NCBI GenBank assembly: GCA_039090855.1
Contig: CM077011.1
Location: forward strand, 37,839,501 to 37,903,500
DNA from: Macrothele yani
Taxonomy: Eukaryota; Arthropoda; Arachnida; Araneae; Macrothelidae
Direction of reading: 5' to 3'
DNA length: 64,000 bases
Under the pieces are notes generated by a model. The model was not told where the DNA came from, did not search any database, and worked only from the letters and a program-made list of their open reading frames with translations. The position numbers were made by a program, and so were the translations under genes. This document shows, piece by piece, positions 10,739 through 20,600 of the stretch (its first letter is position 1; every line of letters begins with the position of its first letter).

Positions 10739-11226
10739 TATGAAATAATCGCATTAATACAACAAATAAATGCAAAAATATGAATAATAATACAACTAAT
10801 AGAAACACATGAACCATCGAACATTCAAATACAAATATTATACAATAATGATATACATATAAGGCAAAGTACAAATGAAGTAACAGTAATACAAAAACAC
10901 GTAAGACAATCCGAGTAGTATCACGTATATTACAAACACTTAAACAATCAACTGTAGTGCAACATAGCAGGGAGCCAGGGAAAAAGGCTAGTGTAGGTTT
11001 GACGAGCCCCTGGTCACCTAATAAAGAACAAAAGTGCCAAGTCAAGAAATTATCTTCCCATAGAACTGCAATTTACGCAATCACAATTGTAGATAATCAA
11101 ACCAGAAACATATTAACGGTATGTCAAGTATTCCCTTAACTCTCTTTTAAATAAAGCATAGTTAACAATTGATCTGATATAAATTGGCAACCGGTTCAAG
11201 AGTCGAGAGTAAGTGGCATTGACTTT
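10739..11226 (-). pseudogene. LINE 3' end, part 1 (RT C-terminus and 3' UTR)
   Basis: The minus strand at 11226-11113 reads YSRLLNRLPIYI and FKRELREYLTYR then a stop, a standard LINE C-terminus. The 370 bases beyond the stop are the probable 3' UTR, cut by Tc1 element C at 10737. The upstream part of the same protein continues at 12393-12620 on the far side of Tc1 element E. Confidence 0.65.
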
Positions 11227-11227
11227 A

Positions 11228-12390
11228 CACTGAAGTGCCAGAAAAACTGGTACAGACGAGCTAATGCAAAATACATAGCAACGTCACCTATGCGCGTACT
11301 CGGTTGCGTCCGCCAGTGCGTATATAAAGCGACCGACATCCTTGCCAGCTGTCAGAGCTGTGTTTGGCATGAGAATGACAAGTAATAACGATTTAAGCGA
11401 TTTTCAACGCAGTGTCATAGTTGGCGCTCGTGAGATGGGCCATAGTATTTCGGAGGTAGAAGCGAAGTTCGGATTTTCACGGACGACCATTGATACTCCA
11501 ACCTGCGATACCAGTGTGGCAGTAAAAAGACATTGGGTGAACATGACCATCGTCGGCTGTCAAGAATCGTTTCACGCGATAGGCGTGCAACACTCTCACA
11601 GGTATCATCGGAATTCAATGTTGGAGCCTCAACAAGCATACTCTGCGCGATACGGGCTTTGAGAGCTGACGCCCAACTTGAGTCGCCTTTATGGGTGCAC
11701 GACACAGAGCTATGCGCCTCCCTTGGGCACGGCAACACTGCCACTGGACACTTGATGACTGGAAACAAGTAGCCTGGTCTGACTAGTTGATTTTCCTACT
11801 GTATCGGGCAGATGGAAAGATTCGTGTGTGGCGTAAACCCCATGAAGCCATGGATCCCGCCTATCAACAGGGAACTGTACCGGCTGGTGGGGGTTCTTAA
11901 TGGTATGGGGTGTGTTTAGCCGGACTTCACTGAGACCCCTGGTACGTCTACAAACGTCTGTGACCTGCCAATGCTATGTGCGCATCCTTTCTGACGAGGT
12001 ACATTCGTTCATGTCCTGCATTCATGCTGATGGGGTGGGCCTGTTCCAACAGGCCAATGCACCTCCACACAAGTGTCGGGACGCCCCATTATGGTTAGAG
12101 GAGCATTCATCTGAATTTGGGGTGTTGCCATTCCCACCCAAGTCCCCATATCTGAACGTGATAGAACACATTTGGGATGCCATGCAAAGAGATTTCGAAC
12201 ACAGGAATCCGAGACCTTGGAATACACCCGAATTGTGGAACGCTCTGCAGGAAGAATGGTGTACATTGCCTACAGCATATTTCCAGAAGCTAGTGGTGTC
12301 CATGCCCCTTCGTATTTACTCAGTCCTGCGCTGCCGTGGGGGACTTACCAAGTATTAGACTGGTGTACCAGTTTTTCTGGTACTTCAGTG
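11228..12390 (+). mobile_element. Tc1-like element E, decayed
   Basis: TIRs CACTGAAGTGCCAGAAAAAC (11228) and its complement ending 12390 are flanked by TA at 11226-11227 and 12391-12392. The 1163-bp element sits inside a LINE on the opposite strand. The transposase is split over several frames. Confidence 0.9.
11371..12358 (+). pseudogene. Tc1 transposase remnant (element E)
   Basis: The N-terminal part reads NNDLSDFQRSVIVGAREMGHS with a helix-turn-helix, the middle part HRRLSRIVSRDRRATLSQV, and the C-terminal part VWGVFS through SPYLNVIEHIWDAM to GGLTKY at 12358. Frames change between the parts, and the segment with the first catalytic Asp is lost. The second catalytic Asp is replaced by Ala (FQQANAPPH). 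The spacing from that site to the Glu of VIEHIW is 36 residues, unlike the 32 or 34 of other families here. The family resembles element J at 48119. Confidence 0.8.
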
Positions 12391-12392
12391 TA

Positions 12393-12620
12393 TAATACAA
12401 CGCGTTTGTCCGAGCTCGGGGGATCACCAAATCGGTATATCCACGAGTGTGATAAGCATACGCAGGACGACACTCAGTAATTAGATTTAAATGCTTATTA
12501 GCATAGACAAGCTCAGGTATTAACAACATTAGTCCGAAAATGTACAGTTTCTCAAAAATCTGTAATTTATATTGGTAGAACAAATCCACATTTTCCGATT
12601 GATTTAACAATCGAACAAAT
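12393..12620 (-). pseudogene. LINE RT C-terminal region, part 2
   Basis: The minus frame reads KLQIFEKLYIFGLMLLIPEL, then YHTRGYTDLVIPRARTNALY, and resumes after the Tc1 insertion at 11226 with YSRLLNRLP. This order (tyrosine-rich helix, HTRG, then the RLLNRLP block) is typical of the region downstream of the RT domain in many LINEs. The protein is truncated upstream of about 12660, where an in-frame stop occurs. Confidence 0.65.
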
Positions 12621-12829
12621 TTTTTTGCAAAGTAAAAATTTAATAAAAATAATTCCTGTAGTTGTCATTCCCTAAGCTAAGAGACAGTAAGGCATAAGGG
12701 CGTAAATAAAATAATAATAAAGCACTACTATATTTTAATTGGCAAGCAACTCGAAATCCTGGACAAAACTGGATTAGAAACTAAAAAGAGATATTATTTA
12801 AAAAAATATCTTTTTAAGAGCCTTGCACC

Positions 12830-13430
12830 CTAAATGGGCGGTTGACTGACTCCAGGACTACACGTTAATTGCGAATCGAATCTGGTGAAGTGATTGCTGG
12901 ATGGAGTGGGGATTTTCGGCTGCCCACTGGTGGCAGTTATGGAAGTTAAAAATGCCGTGTCTGGTGAATGAGGTCTCATCAGTGAATAAAACATTAGCGA
13001 GAAAGCGCTGATTAGGCGCGCATGGATATAGCAGCCACCCACAGAATGCAACTCTCGGTGGAAGGTCTCTCATATCTAGGGCTTGCACTCGTTGTACATG
13101 GTAAGGGTGTAGGCGATTGTCATGCAGAACTCTCCAGATGGTACTTTGACTCCTATTCTCCGCGAAAGTAATCCTTTTAGTGTTCGTTGCAAGGTCTTGT
13201 TCCATTTTTCGTAACTGTCGCTCGTCCAATCCAGGATCTCTATTAGTTCTTGGCCTCCCCGCTGGTGCACTGCAATGACCCATTCTCTGTTAGGCGCTGG
13301 TGGATCCGAACAAATATGCGACGATCGGGATGCCTTCGCTTTGGATAGACCTCGGTGTACATACGAGCTGCGAGCGCTGCATTTCCATTTACCCGACCGT
13401 ACATGAAATGCATGTCAGCTAACTATGCAT
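12830..13430 (-). pseudogene. DUF4817-type DDE transposase fragment
   Basis: The N-terminal part (minus, about 13425-13280) reads DMHFMYGRVNGNAALAARMY and PKRRHPDRRIF, the DUF4817-like helix region found at the start of a group of insect DDE transposases. After a frameshift near 13277 the frame continues with LHPYHVQRVQAL and VLFTDETSFTRHG, where the Asp of FTDET is the first catalytic residue, then stops at 12858. The remaining catalytic half is missing. The element may extend to 14338, where the complement of the plus strand starts TACAGGGTGATTCAG, a terminus commonly seen on such elements. That extent is inference. Confidence 0.65.
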
Positions 13431-14338
13431 TTGTGAAAGCGCTAGCCATCACAGCCTTTAATAGTAACAGTACGGAACACACTTCGATATTGCCTGTAAT
13501 GTACACGTTTGAGCCTCCACGTGCTAACTGATACCATGCAGACGTGGTGCGTTCGCCGAACCGCGATGCTGTCACGGCACCATTTGCATGTCTTCTGTCA
13601 TGTGTTAGAAGGTGCTCGCTGTACTGATGCGGAGGTTTTTGCGTGAACCTGGTTAGTATCATACAACAGGTCGCTGTCTGTGTTCCGCCCGCCAGGGACT
13701 TCCGTGGACTTGGGTGTCCCATTGAATTGTCAAGCTCCCGCGGGAGACATCTCAGGCATTTGTTTTTTGTTTGCCGTTTTAACATCATGCAGGGTTACCA
13801 GATGTAACGTTGGTTACTCCCCACAGTTTATTTGTGTTGTATTTGTTGTATTTGCGGAGCTCCTGCAGGAGACATCTCAGAATCATTTGTTCTTGGGCTA
13901 AAAGTTGGGACTCTCAACCCACCCCCTCCCAAAAATCCTCCCATTCACTGTTCCCCAGGAGCTCAAAGTATTCCCCGTGTGTGGTGTTTTACTCCAAGAA
14001 CTGGGGTGGTTTGTTTCTTACATTGGGGGAAGTAGAGGGAGCACTTTCGGGGAGGGGCAAGTTTAGGGTCTAACAGTTCCCTCAAACAATTGGGGTCTAA
14101 CCGGTCCCTCCAAGAATTCAACCTTCCCGATTTCTTCCTCAGAAGTGCCAAAACTATCGAAATAGCTGACAGCTGGGGAAAAAACAACTTTGCATTACCT
14201 TAGAAACCCTGCTATAAAATGTCAATCATCTCGGAAACGGTTCGTTTCCTGACCTATGTTGACTAAGACTTTCTTGTTTGTTTCTATGAGTACTACCTTT
14301 ATTTTCATTTTTGACCAACATTTCTGAATCACCCTGTA
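13431..14338. other. Gene-free stretch, possible 5' part of the DUF4817-type element
   Basis: No coding sequence. A short direct repeat built on AGCTCCYGCRGGAGACATCTC occurs at 13731-13758 and 13857-13880. The right edge looks like a transposon terminus. Confidence 0.35.
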
Positions 14339-14340
14339 TA

Positions 14341-15590
14341 AGGGATGATAAAAAAGTTTCCGTTGGAGGTCGCTGCGAGACCACGTAAGACGTAAACCTT
14401 GACGAAAGTCAGGCTATATAAAGACGGTTAATGACCTGTAAAGGTAGCAGTCAACTTGTGGCGTAGTGCTGTGTTTGTTGAACATATCGTACACAATGTT
14501 ACCGAGCGAGTCTAAAATAGATCAACAAGCTGTTGTTCTATTTCTGTCCGCTGAAAGAAAGAAACCTTCACAAATTCATCACAGAATGGTGGCGGTGTAT
14601 GGAGATAACTGCTGGTCAATGACCTCTGTTGTGGAATGGTGTCAAAAATACCTTAAAGGTCGTGGTACGACACACAATTTGCATTAGTCTGGGCATCCAT
14701 TCACATCAAACCCGCCCAATAACATCGAGAATGTGAAAGCCGCAAATCTCAATGATCGACGAGTAAGCATTCGTCAAATGGCCAGTGACTTCAACATGAG
14801 CTACGAAAGTGTTCAAAGCATCATATACGGTCTTGGGTACCGTAAAGTGTGCTGTCAGTGGATCCCGCGAGCCCTCAATAGTGATCGGGAAACACATCGT
14901 ATGGCAGTGTCTCTGAAACACTTACAGGATTTCAACGTGGTGGTCAACACATTCTGGAAGGGCATTGCGGCCGGCGATGAAACCTGGTGCTTCCACTTCC
15001 AACCAGAATCCAAGACTGCGGGCATGTAATGGCGGCATCCGTCCTCTCCCCGTCCTAAGAAATTCAAGGGCCAATCAGCTGCTGGAAAAGTTATGGCGAC
15101 TGTGTTCTCCGATAACCGAGACTCATTACTGGTAGTGTTCAAGGAGCCAGGTGTCAGCATCAATGCAGCACGGTATTGCGAGACACTTGAGCACTTGCGT
15201 CGTGCTATTAAGTATAAACGTCCCAGCAACCTCAGTAAAGGGGTAATCTGCCTTCAGGACAACGCGCGCCCTCATGGTGCCAGCGTCGTAAAGGACAAAT
15301 TGCAAGTCCTTCAGTGGCAGACGCTGGAGTTCCCCCTTGCGATTTCCACTTCTTCGATTCGCTGAAAAGGACACTGAAAGGTCGTAGGTACGAGTAGAAC
15401 GATGACGTGTAGCAAGCTGTATCGGATTTTTGTACGTCACAGACATCAGACTTCATTAGACTTCTACACAACGGCATTTTCAAACTTGTTCGTCACTAGC
15501 ATAGTTGTCTTAACTCTTACCAAGTGCTTTTAAATAACTGTAACCATTCTGAACTTACCGACTCCTAACGGAAACTTTTCGATCATTCCT
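14341..15590 (+). mobile_element. Mariner element 1, defective
   Basis: TIRs AGGGATGATAAAAAAGTTTCC at the left and the complement of GGAAACTTTTCGATCATTCC at the right are flanked by TA at 14339-14340 and 15591-15592. The 1250-bp length is normal for mariner. It inserted at the very end of a sequence ending CACCCTGTATA. Confidence 0.88.
14496..15499 (+). pseudogene. Mariner transposase (DD34D type), defective
   Basis: From MLPSESKIDQQAVV the protein shows the mariner helix-turn-helix (KPSQIHHRMVAVYGDNCWS), VNDRR-like and FNMSYESVQSII segments, the first catalytic motif GDETWCFHF and the second CLQDNARPH. In-frame stops occur at 14685-14687 and 15027-15029. Just before the third Asp a deletion of about 20 bases shifts the frame; CDFHFFDSLKRTL with the third Asp is readable in the next frame, and the protein would end at LVRH near 15499. 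It cannot make an active enzyme. Confidence 0.85.
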
Positions 15591-15824
15591 TACATGATAT
15601 TTCTATTGTGTTGTGAATAATTGTTTTTAGAATCAAATCCTCGTTCAGATTTGAAGGTCCCTCGTACTTATTTGGTATGTACCACAAAACTGAAATACAC
15701 TACTGTTTGTGAAAATTGCAACACCAAGAAAGAAGCATGCGATTCGAATGAAATTTATACCACTGTGACGTGCCTGCCCAGCAGGACGCACACGACATAA
15801 ACGCAGATAGCAGCGATAACGAAC

Positions 15825-15896
15825 GTCCGCGTAGCTCAATTGGTAGAGCAACTTATTCCGGAATGAGGGGACCCTGGTTCGAGCCCCGGCGTGGAC
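15825..15896 (+). promoter_or_regulatory. tRNA-like module in 5' LTR of T1
   Basis: A 72-base cloverleaf-like stretch: acceptor arms GTCCGCG/CGTGGAC, D-arm GCTC...GAGC with A box, T-arm with B box GGTTCGAGCCC. The anticodon arm has only a six-base loop, so I do not call it a working tRNA. It could act as an internal pol III promoter. Confidence 0.6.
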
Positions 15897-16236
15897 AAAA
15901 ATGACGGAGAAATTTACTTCGTTATAATGGCGTCCGAACTTTCCGGATGACCCGGCCGTTCAAAATCTAGCAATGGTGTGATGTTTTTTCCACACCGCGA
16001 GATGGGAAAAATCAGAGCAGCGCTTCGAAAAATAAATGTGTGTGACGTTGCATTCCACACACTAGATTGACTGGGAGTTCTCAAGTACGTTCTACAGCGG
16101 ATGGCTTCCTGCGACGATTCCTGGTCACGGTTGATCCGCGGGCCATGCCCCCGGCCCTCTCTCGGGGGGGGGGGATGTGACGTTCCTTCCCAGCAGGACT
16201 CACACGACATAAACGCAGATAGCAGCGATTACGAAC

Positions 16237-16307
16237 GTCCGCGTAGCTCAATTGGTAGAGCAACTTATTCCGGAATGAGGGGACCCGGGTTCGAGCCCGG
16301 CGTGGAC
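16237..16307 (+). promoter_or_regulatory. tRNA-like module in 3' LTR of T1
   Basis: Same module as at 15825, with B box GGTTCGAGCCC, one base shorter in the T-arm. Confidence 0.6.
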
Positions 16308-16411
16308 AAAAATGACGGGAAAATTTACTTCGTTATACTACACATTACTGATATGACTGTACATAAGTGATTAAATATTCGTAACAATACAACAATTTTT
16401 ACCTACAGAAA

Positions 16412-16951
16412 TCAGTATCTTGTGAAGCCTCCGCGAACTATAATAAGAGCTTGTAGACGGCATGGCACTGAATCGGAAAGGCGTTGGATGGTGTCCTGGG
16501 TAATTGCTTGCCAGGCGGCATGTATACGAGTCCACAGGTCATTGGTACTAACCGCTGGAAGTCTTTTATAGGCCAGTTGCCGAGTGACCATATCCCAGAC
16601 ATGCTCAATAGGTGACGTGTCTGGCAAACGTGCAGGCCAGAGAAGATGTAGTATCTGCTGTGCTGCATGCGAAGAGGGCTTGAACATTCCTGGAAGCATG
16701 AGGTCGGGCATTGTCCTGATGGAATATAGCGCCAGGAGTGCTCTGAAGGAAGGGTATGACTTCTGCCTGTACAAAGTCGTAGCGGCCGCTGTTGAGATTA
16801 CCCTCAAGTCGTAGCAGCAGAGATCGCGAATGGTACCCAATGGCACCTCACATCATCACACTTGTCGTTCGGCCTGCATGACGCTCGATAATGCATGCTG
16901 GAAGAAGACGCTCATCATAATACCGTCTAATGCGTATGCGGCCATCATGAT
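16412..16951 (-). pseudogene. Tc1 transposase C-terminal half (element F)
   Basis: The minus frame ends GGFTRY at 16412 and contains LPDTSPIEHVWDM with the third catalytic Glu, and LLWPAR. Further upstream, in a shifted frame, are HDNARPH-like codons and a Leu-Asp-Tyr-His-Asp-Gly segment that normally follows SDESRF. Coding stops at 16951, exactly where the hAT insertion begins; the N-terminal half resumes at 19286. Confidence 0.7.
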
Positions 16952-17638
16952 AGTCCAAGCAGTGTGTCTGTCAGGCATACATCCAAGAGGGCGAAGCCCT
17001 CCCGGAAGAGACCATTCGCCCCCCCCCTCGGATACATTTTAGGTTACCGAGCCAAATTTTAATAAATTCAGGCTATGATGAAAATGGAAATTGCGTTTCT
17101 TTTTGTGATACAAATATTTCTTCAATTTTATTTTTTTTAATATTTGTTCAAATGGTACTAGTTATAGTTTATTTTATTAAAAAGTGTATTACGACGCGTG
17201 GTATTCTTCAAAATATAATAAGTAGACTAATCATACCTAATTGTCTGGGAATCGTGATTCAGGAACAAGAGTGCGTTGAATGCGTTTTAACAGACAAAAA
17301 TTACAAGCCTGCGGAACCTCTCCATTCCCTTCTTTAACTGAAAACAGTTTGTTATTCCTGAAATGTTTGAAGAAGTAATTACTATATCAGGTATGTATAT
17401 AGAATTTTTCTTCGGGGAGGGGGGGAGAAAGTTTTTGAAATCCACCATCTGGAACAAAATTAAAGTTAATGAAAGATTGAAGAAAAATTAAAACATTTTG
17501 TTTCTAATGTAAGTTGATACATTTTTATTAAATTAAGGCATTTTTTTTAATGTAAGTCGCATGTTAACCAAAAGCAAAAATATGAAGTATTTTCCGGGGG
17601 CAGGCCCCCTCTAAATGCTCCCCTGTGCTAGATATATA

Positions 17639-19178
17639 CACTGCCGGACAATTGCTAAGGACGGATGACAATAGCAACGATAGCAACCATAAAATGGAAG
17701 GCTGGAAAATGTGGAAATTAGCATAAGTGCGGGATACAGTAAGACGTGGTGTGGGTATGCAAATTTTGGATTGCCGAACTTGTTCGTGACGTCATAGCGC
17801 TGATAAGAGATATAAAGGATTTGACGCGTATTGACCGTTGTTGTTCAAACGCAAAGTTGAAAGCGAAAGAATCAATTGACGAACTTGCAATTTTCAGTAT
17901 GTCTTCCCGACATCACCTAGATGATTTTAGGGGTAGCCGTATTATTGGCAAGATTGAAAAAGGGCGAAAAATAACAGATGTTGTCAGGGAGTTCGACGTC
18001 AGCCACAGTGTTGTTTCAAGGCTTTGGAACTCATTTCAAACAAATGGAGAGTGTAGCAAGCGTCACGGGGAGGTCGTGTTCGCAGTACGACACCTGCAGA
18101 AGATCGGTACATAGTGCTATCAACAAAAAGACACCGGCGCAGCACAGCTAGTGAGGTAGCAAATCAGTTTATGGCTGCTACTGGCAAGCAGATCTTCCGA
18201 AAAACTGTCGCCAGACGTTTGCATGAAGGAGGACTATACGCCCGCCGTCCTGTTGTGTGCATCCCATTGTCCAGACGTCACCGTACCGCCCGTTTGCAAT
18301 GGTGCCATCAACATCGCAATTGGACTGATAACGACTGGTCTGCTGTCCTCTTCTCAGATGAGAGTAGATACAGTCTATCGTCTAATTGTCGACGACAACT
18401 GATCTGGCGTGATAGTGGTACTGCATATTGTCCAGCAAACATACAGGAAAGGGACCGATATCCGACATGTAGTGTCATGATATGGGCTGGCATCATGATA
18501 TGTGGCCGTACGTCCCTCTATGTGCTTCCAACTGGGACTATGACTGGCCAACGATACATTAATGATGTTCTGCTACCTCATGTTTGCATGTTCCGTGGTG
18601 CTGTCGGTGATAGATTCATTTTCATGGACGACAACGCAACATGTCATCGAACAGTCGCTGTCCAGGAGTGTCTTGAGAGCGAGGATATTCAACGCCTTGT
18701 ATGGCCAGCACGTTCTCCAGATCTGAATCCCATTGAAAATGTGTGGGATGGGTTGGTGAAGACTCTTGCTGGTCGCCAATGCCCTCCAATAAACAAGGAC
18801 ACCCTCATCCATGCATTGACAGAGGAATGGGATAAATTACCCCAACAGCTGCTTGATAATGTTGTGCAAAGCATGACACGACGTGTGGAATCTTGCATCG
18901 CCCTCCATGTTGGCCATATCCCGTATTGACATCTTACGCCGGAACGCCTGCGGACGGTAATTGCATTTTTTTCACGTTTACGTATTCTGCACAAAATGGC
19001 CTGTTTGTCCCTTGAACACGTTCCAAAGCCTTCTGGATTTCAAAGCACAATAAATTGTCTTTCTTGTAATGTCCTGGCATTCTGACATTATTTTATTTCA
19101 CTTGGCATCCAACCACACTTACTTTTTTATGCGCTATATAGCCGTTTATGATCCGTCCTTAGCAATTGTCCAGCAGTG
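17639..19178 (+). mobile_element. Tc1-like element B, copy 2
   Basis: TIRs CACTGCCGGACAATTG (17639) and complement ending 19178, flanked by TA at 17637-17638 and 19179-19180. It is nearly identical to 7561-9101 but in opposite orientation and nested inside a hAT element, so it is among the youngest insertions here. Confidence 0.93.
17899..18929 (+). pseudogene. Tc1 transposase with single frameshift (element B copy 2)
   Basis: The Met of MSSRHHLDD is at 17899. Compared with copy 1, one G is missing from a G-run near 18067, so the frame ends at a TAG at 18112-18114 while the correct frame runs on from before 18114 to the stop at 18927-18929. All three catalytic residues are present (FSDESRY, MDDNATCH, NPIENVW), and the C-terminal HVGHIPY is intact, unlike copy 1. 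The lesion here and the nonsense codon in copy 1 are at different places. Confidence 0.9.
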
Positions 19179-19285
19179 TAGTAATTAATTCTATATATAT
19201 ATATAGCAAATGGAAAAATCGCCCCCTCTAAGGTTCCATTTGCCCCCCCCGGCCAAAAAGTCCTGAAAGAAACACTGAGTCCAAG

Positions 19286-19660
19286 TTGAATCGGAACTCG
19301 TCCGAAAACACCACATGTTGCCAAACAGCACGCCATTGTCTTTATGTATCTATTGAAAACCCCATTGCGGCCTGAGGCGTCCATGGTTCAGAGTCAAAGG
19401 AATCCGCCGTAAAGGGATGCCTGCAAGCAGTCATCTGTGCGGCAGACGGCGTGTAACTGTGGAGGCAGACAATGCCACACCTGTTGCAGCGCTCCACTGT
19501 TGTGCTAACACTTGCAAAGATGCGAAACTGTTCGTCTCTGACATGCGGACGAGGTGCCGGTCTTCCCGTGGTGTCGTCACATTTCTCTGTCCCCTGCCGG
19601 ATTGTCGATGCATTTGGTTCTCTTCTTTCCAATGCCACCACACGCGCATCACTGTCGTAG
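19286..19660 (-). pseudogene. Tc1 transposase N-terminal half (element F)
   Basis: The minus strand reads VWWHWKEENQMHRQSG, TTPREDRHLVRM and ATGVALSASTVTRRL, the second helix-turn-helix region, then VVFSDEFRFNLD, with the first catalytic Asp, up to the hAT junction at 19285. Frameshifts are present. The C-terminal half is at 16412-16951. Confidence 0.75.
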
Positions 19661-20065
19661 CGTTATGTCGCGGTACGAAAAAGCACCTTTACACAGACCA
19701 ATCATTCGTCCTCGTTCAAACTCGTCGTATAGTGATATTGCGCCCTTCGTCATCGCCGATGCATATTTTAATCTTGGAGACCCTTTTACAACTCGCTGTC
19801 CGCATTGCTTTCCTGGGGTGTACCCTAAACAGCCCTCTCTTTATACCCCTCACTGGACTGCCCAGAGAGCGCTACCGGACCCAAACATGCCTAATGACTC
19901 TGCACTTCTAATAATTTGCATGTCCTCCTATCTTGCTCTGCATACCCTGTAAGTTTCACATGATTACCATCATTCGTTCATGGGTTGCAATTTCCACAAA
20001 CAGTTGTGACGTGCCTGTCCCGAAGGACGCACACGACATAAAGGCAGATAGCAGCAAGGACGAAC

Positions 20066-20137
20066 GTCTGCGTAGCTCAGTTGGTAGAGCAACTTGTTCC
20101 GGAATAAGTGGACTTGGGTTCGACCCCAGGCGTGGAC
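20066..20137 (+). promoter_or_regulatory. tRNA-like module in 5' LTR of T2
   Basis: Acceptor GTCTGCG/CGTGGAC, A-box region AGCTCAGTTGG, B box GGTTCGACCCC. Anticodon arm CTTGT/ATAAG with six-base loop. Confidence 0.6.
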
Positions 20138-20489
20138 CAAAAATGACGGAGAAATTTACTTCGTTATAATGGCGCCCAAACTTTCCGGATGACCCGGCCG
20201 TTCAAGATCTCGCAATGGTGTGATGTTCTTTCCACACCGTGAGATAGGAAAAATAAGAGAATCCCTTCTGCAGCGCTTCGAAAAATAAATGTGTGTGACT
20301 TTGCGTTCCACACACCAGATTGACTGTGAGTTCTCAAGTGCACGTTCTACAGTGGATGGCTGCCTGCAACGATTCATGGTCACGGCTGACCCGTGGGCCA
20401 TGCCCCGGCCCTCTTTCGGGGGTGTGTGCGTGACGTGCCTGCCCCGCAGGACGCACACGACATAAAGGCAGATAGCAGCAAGGACGAAC

Positions 20490-20561
20490 GTCTGCGTAGC
20501 TCAGTTGGTAGAGCGACTTGTTCCGGAATAAGTGGACTCGTGTTCGATCCCCGGCGTGGAC
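20490..20561 (+). promoter_or_regulatory. tRNA-like module in 3' LTR of T2
   Basis: Same module as at 20066; B box TGTTCGATCCC. Confidence 0.6.
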
Positions 20562-20600
20562 CAAAAATGACGGAGAAATTTTCTTCGTTATACAGTAGTT

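Larger units (their letters stand above)
15764..16337 (+). mobile_element. TRIM-like LTR element T1 with tRNA-like LTRs
   Basis: Two direct repeats, 15764-15926 (163 bp) and 16176-16337 (162 bp), start TGTGACGT and end CTTCGTTATA. One base after the 5' repeat is TGGCGTCCGAAC (15928), one mismatch from the primer-binding site of elements primed by lysine tRNA. A purine tract (GGGGGGGGGGA, 16165-16175) directly precedes the 3' repeat. Each repeat contains a tRNA-like module about 61 bases in. The flanking 4 bp are CCAC and CTAC, a probable target duplication with one change. There is no coding capacity, so it must be moved by a partner element. Confidence 0.8.
16960..19277. mobile_element. Non-autonomous hAT element with 8-bp target duplication
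   Basis: Left end CAGTGTGTCTGTCAGG (16960) and right end, read inward, CAGTGTTTCTTTCAGG (19277) form a 16-bp imperfect TIR. Flanking them is a perfect 8-bp duplication AGTCCAAG at 16952-16959 and 19278-19285, the length typical of hAT. The duplication is part of the transposase codons of element F, which read continuously when the insert is removed. Without the nested Tc1 (17639-19178) the element is about 776 bp, with G- and C-rich stretches near both ends and no coding capacity. Confidence 0.85.
20005..20592 (+). mobile_element. TRIM-like LTR element T2 with tRNA-like LTRs
   Basis: The 5' LTR is 20005-20168, starting TGTGACGTGCC and ending CGTTATA; the 3' LTR is about 20427-20592 and has a few extra bases at its start. 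A primer-binding-site-like TGGCGCCCAAAC lies at 20170-20181 and a short G-run precedes the 3' LTR. The perfect 4-bp duplication CAGT (20001-20004 and 20593-20596) interrupts the terminal repeat of Tc1 element F. No coding capacity. Confidence 0.85.
15698..20600 (-). mobile_element. Tc1-like element F, old copy split by nested insertions
   Basis: The left TIR CACTACTGTTTGTG begins at 15698 after TA at 15696-15697. The right TIR is itself interrupted: CACAAACAGT (ending 20004) is followed by a TRIM element, and the sequence resumes with CAGTAGTT at 20593. Inside are a TRIM at 15764-16337 and a non-autonomous hAT at 16960-19277, which in turn holds Tc1 element B copy 2. Removing these gives a normal Tc1 of about 1.4 kb. 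A related copy is at 27944-29190. Confidence 0.8.

Noticed and set aside
10683..11045. 120-residue hydrophobic minus frame as a membrane protein
   Set aside because: Spans the Tc1 C end and the 3' UTR of a LINE; hydrophobicity comes from T-rich sequence.
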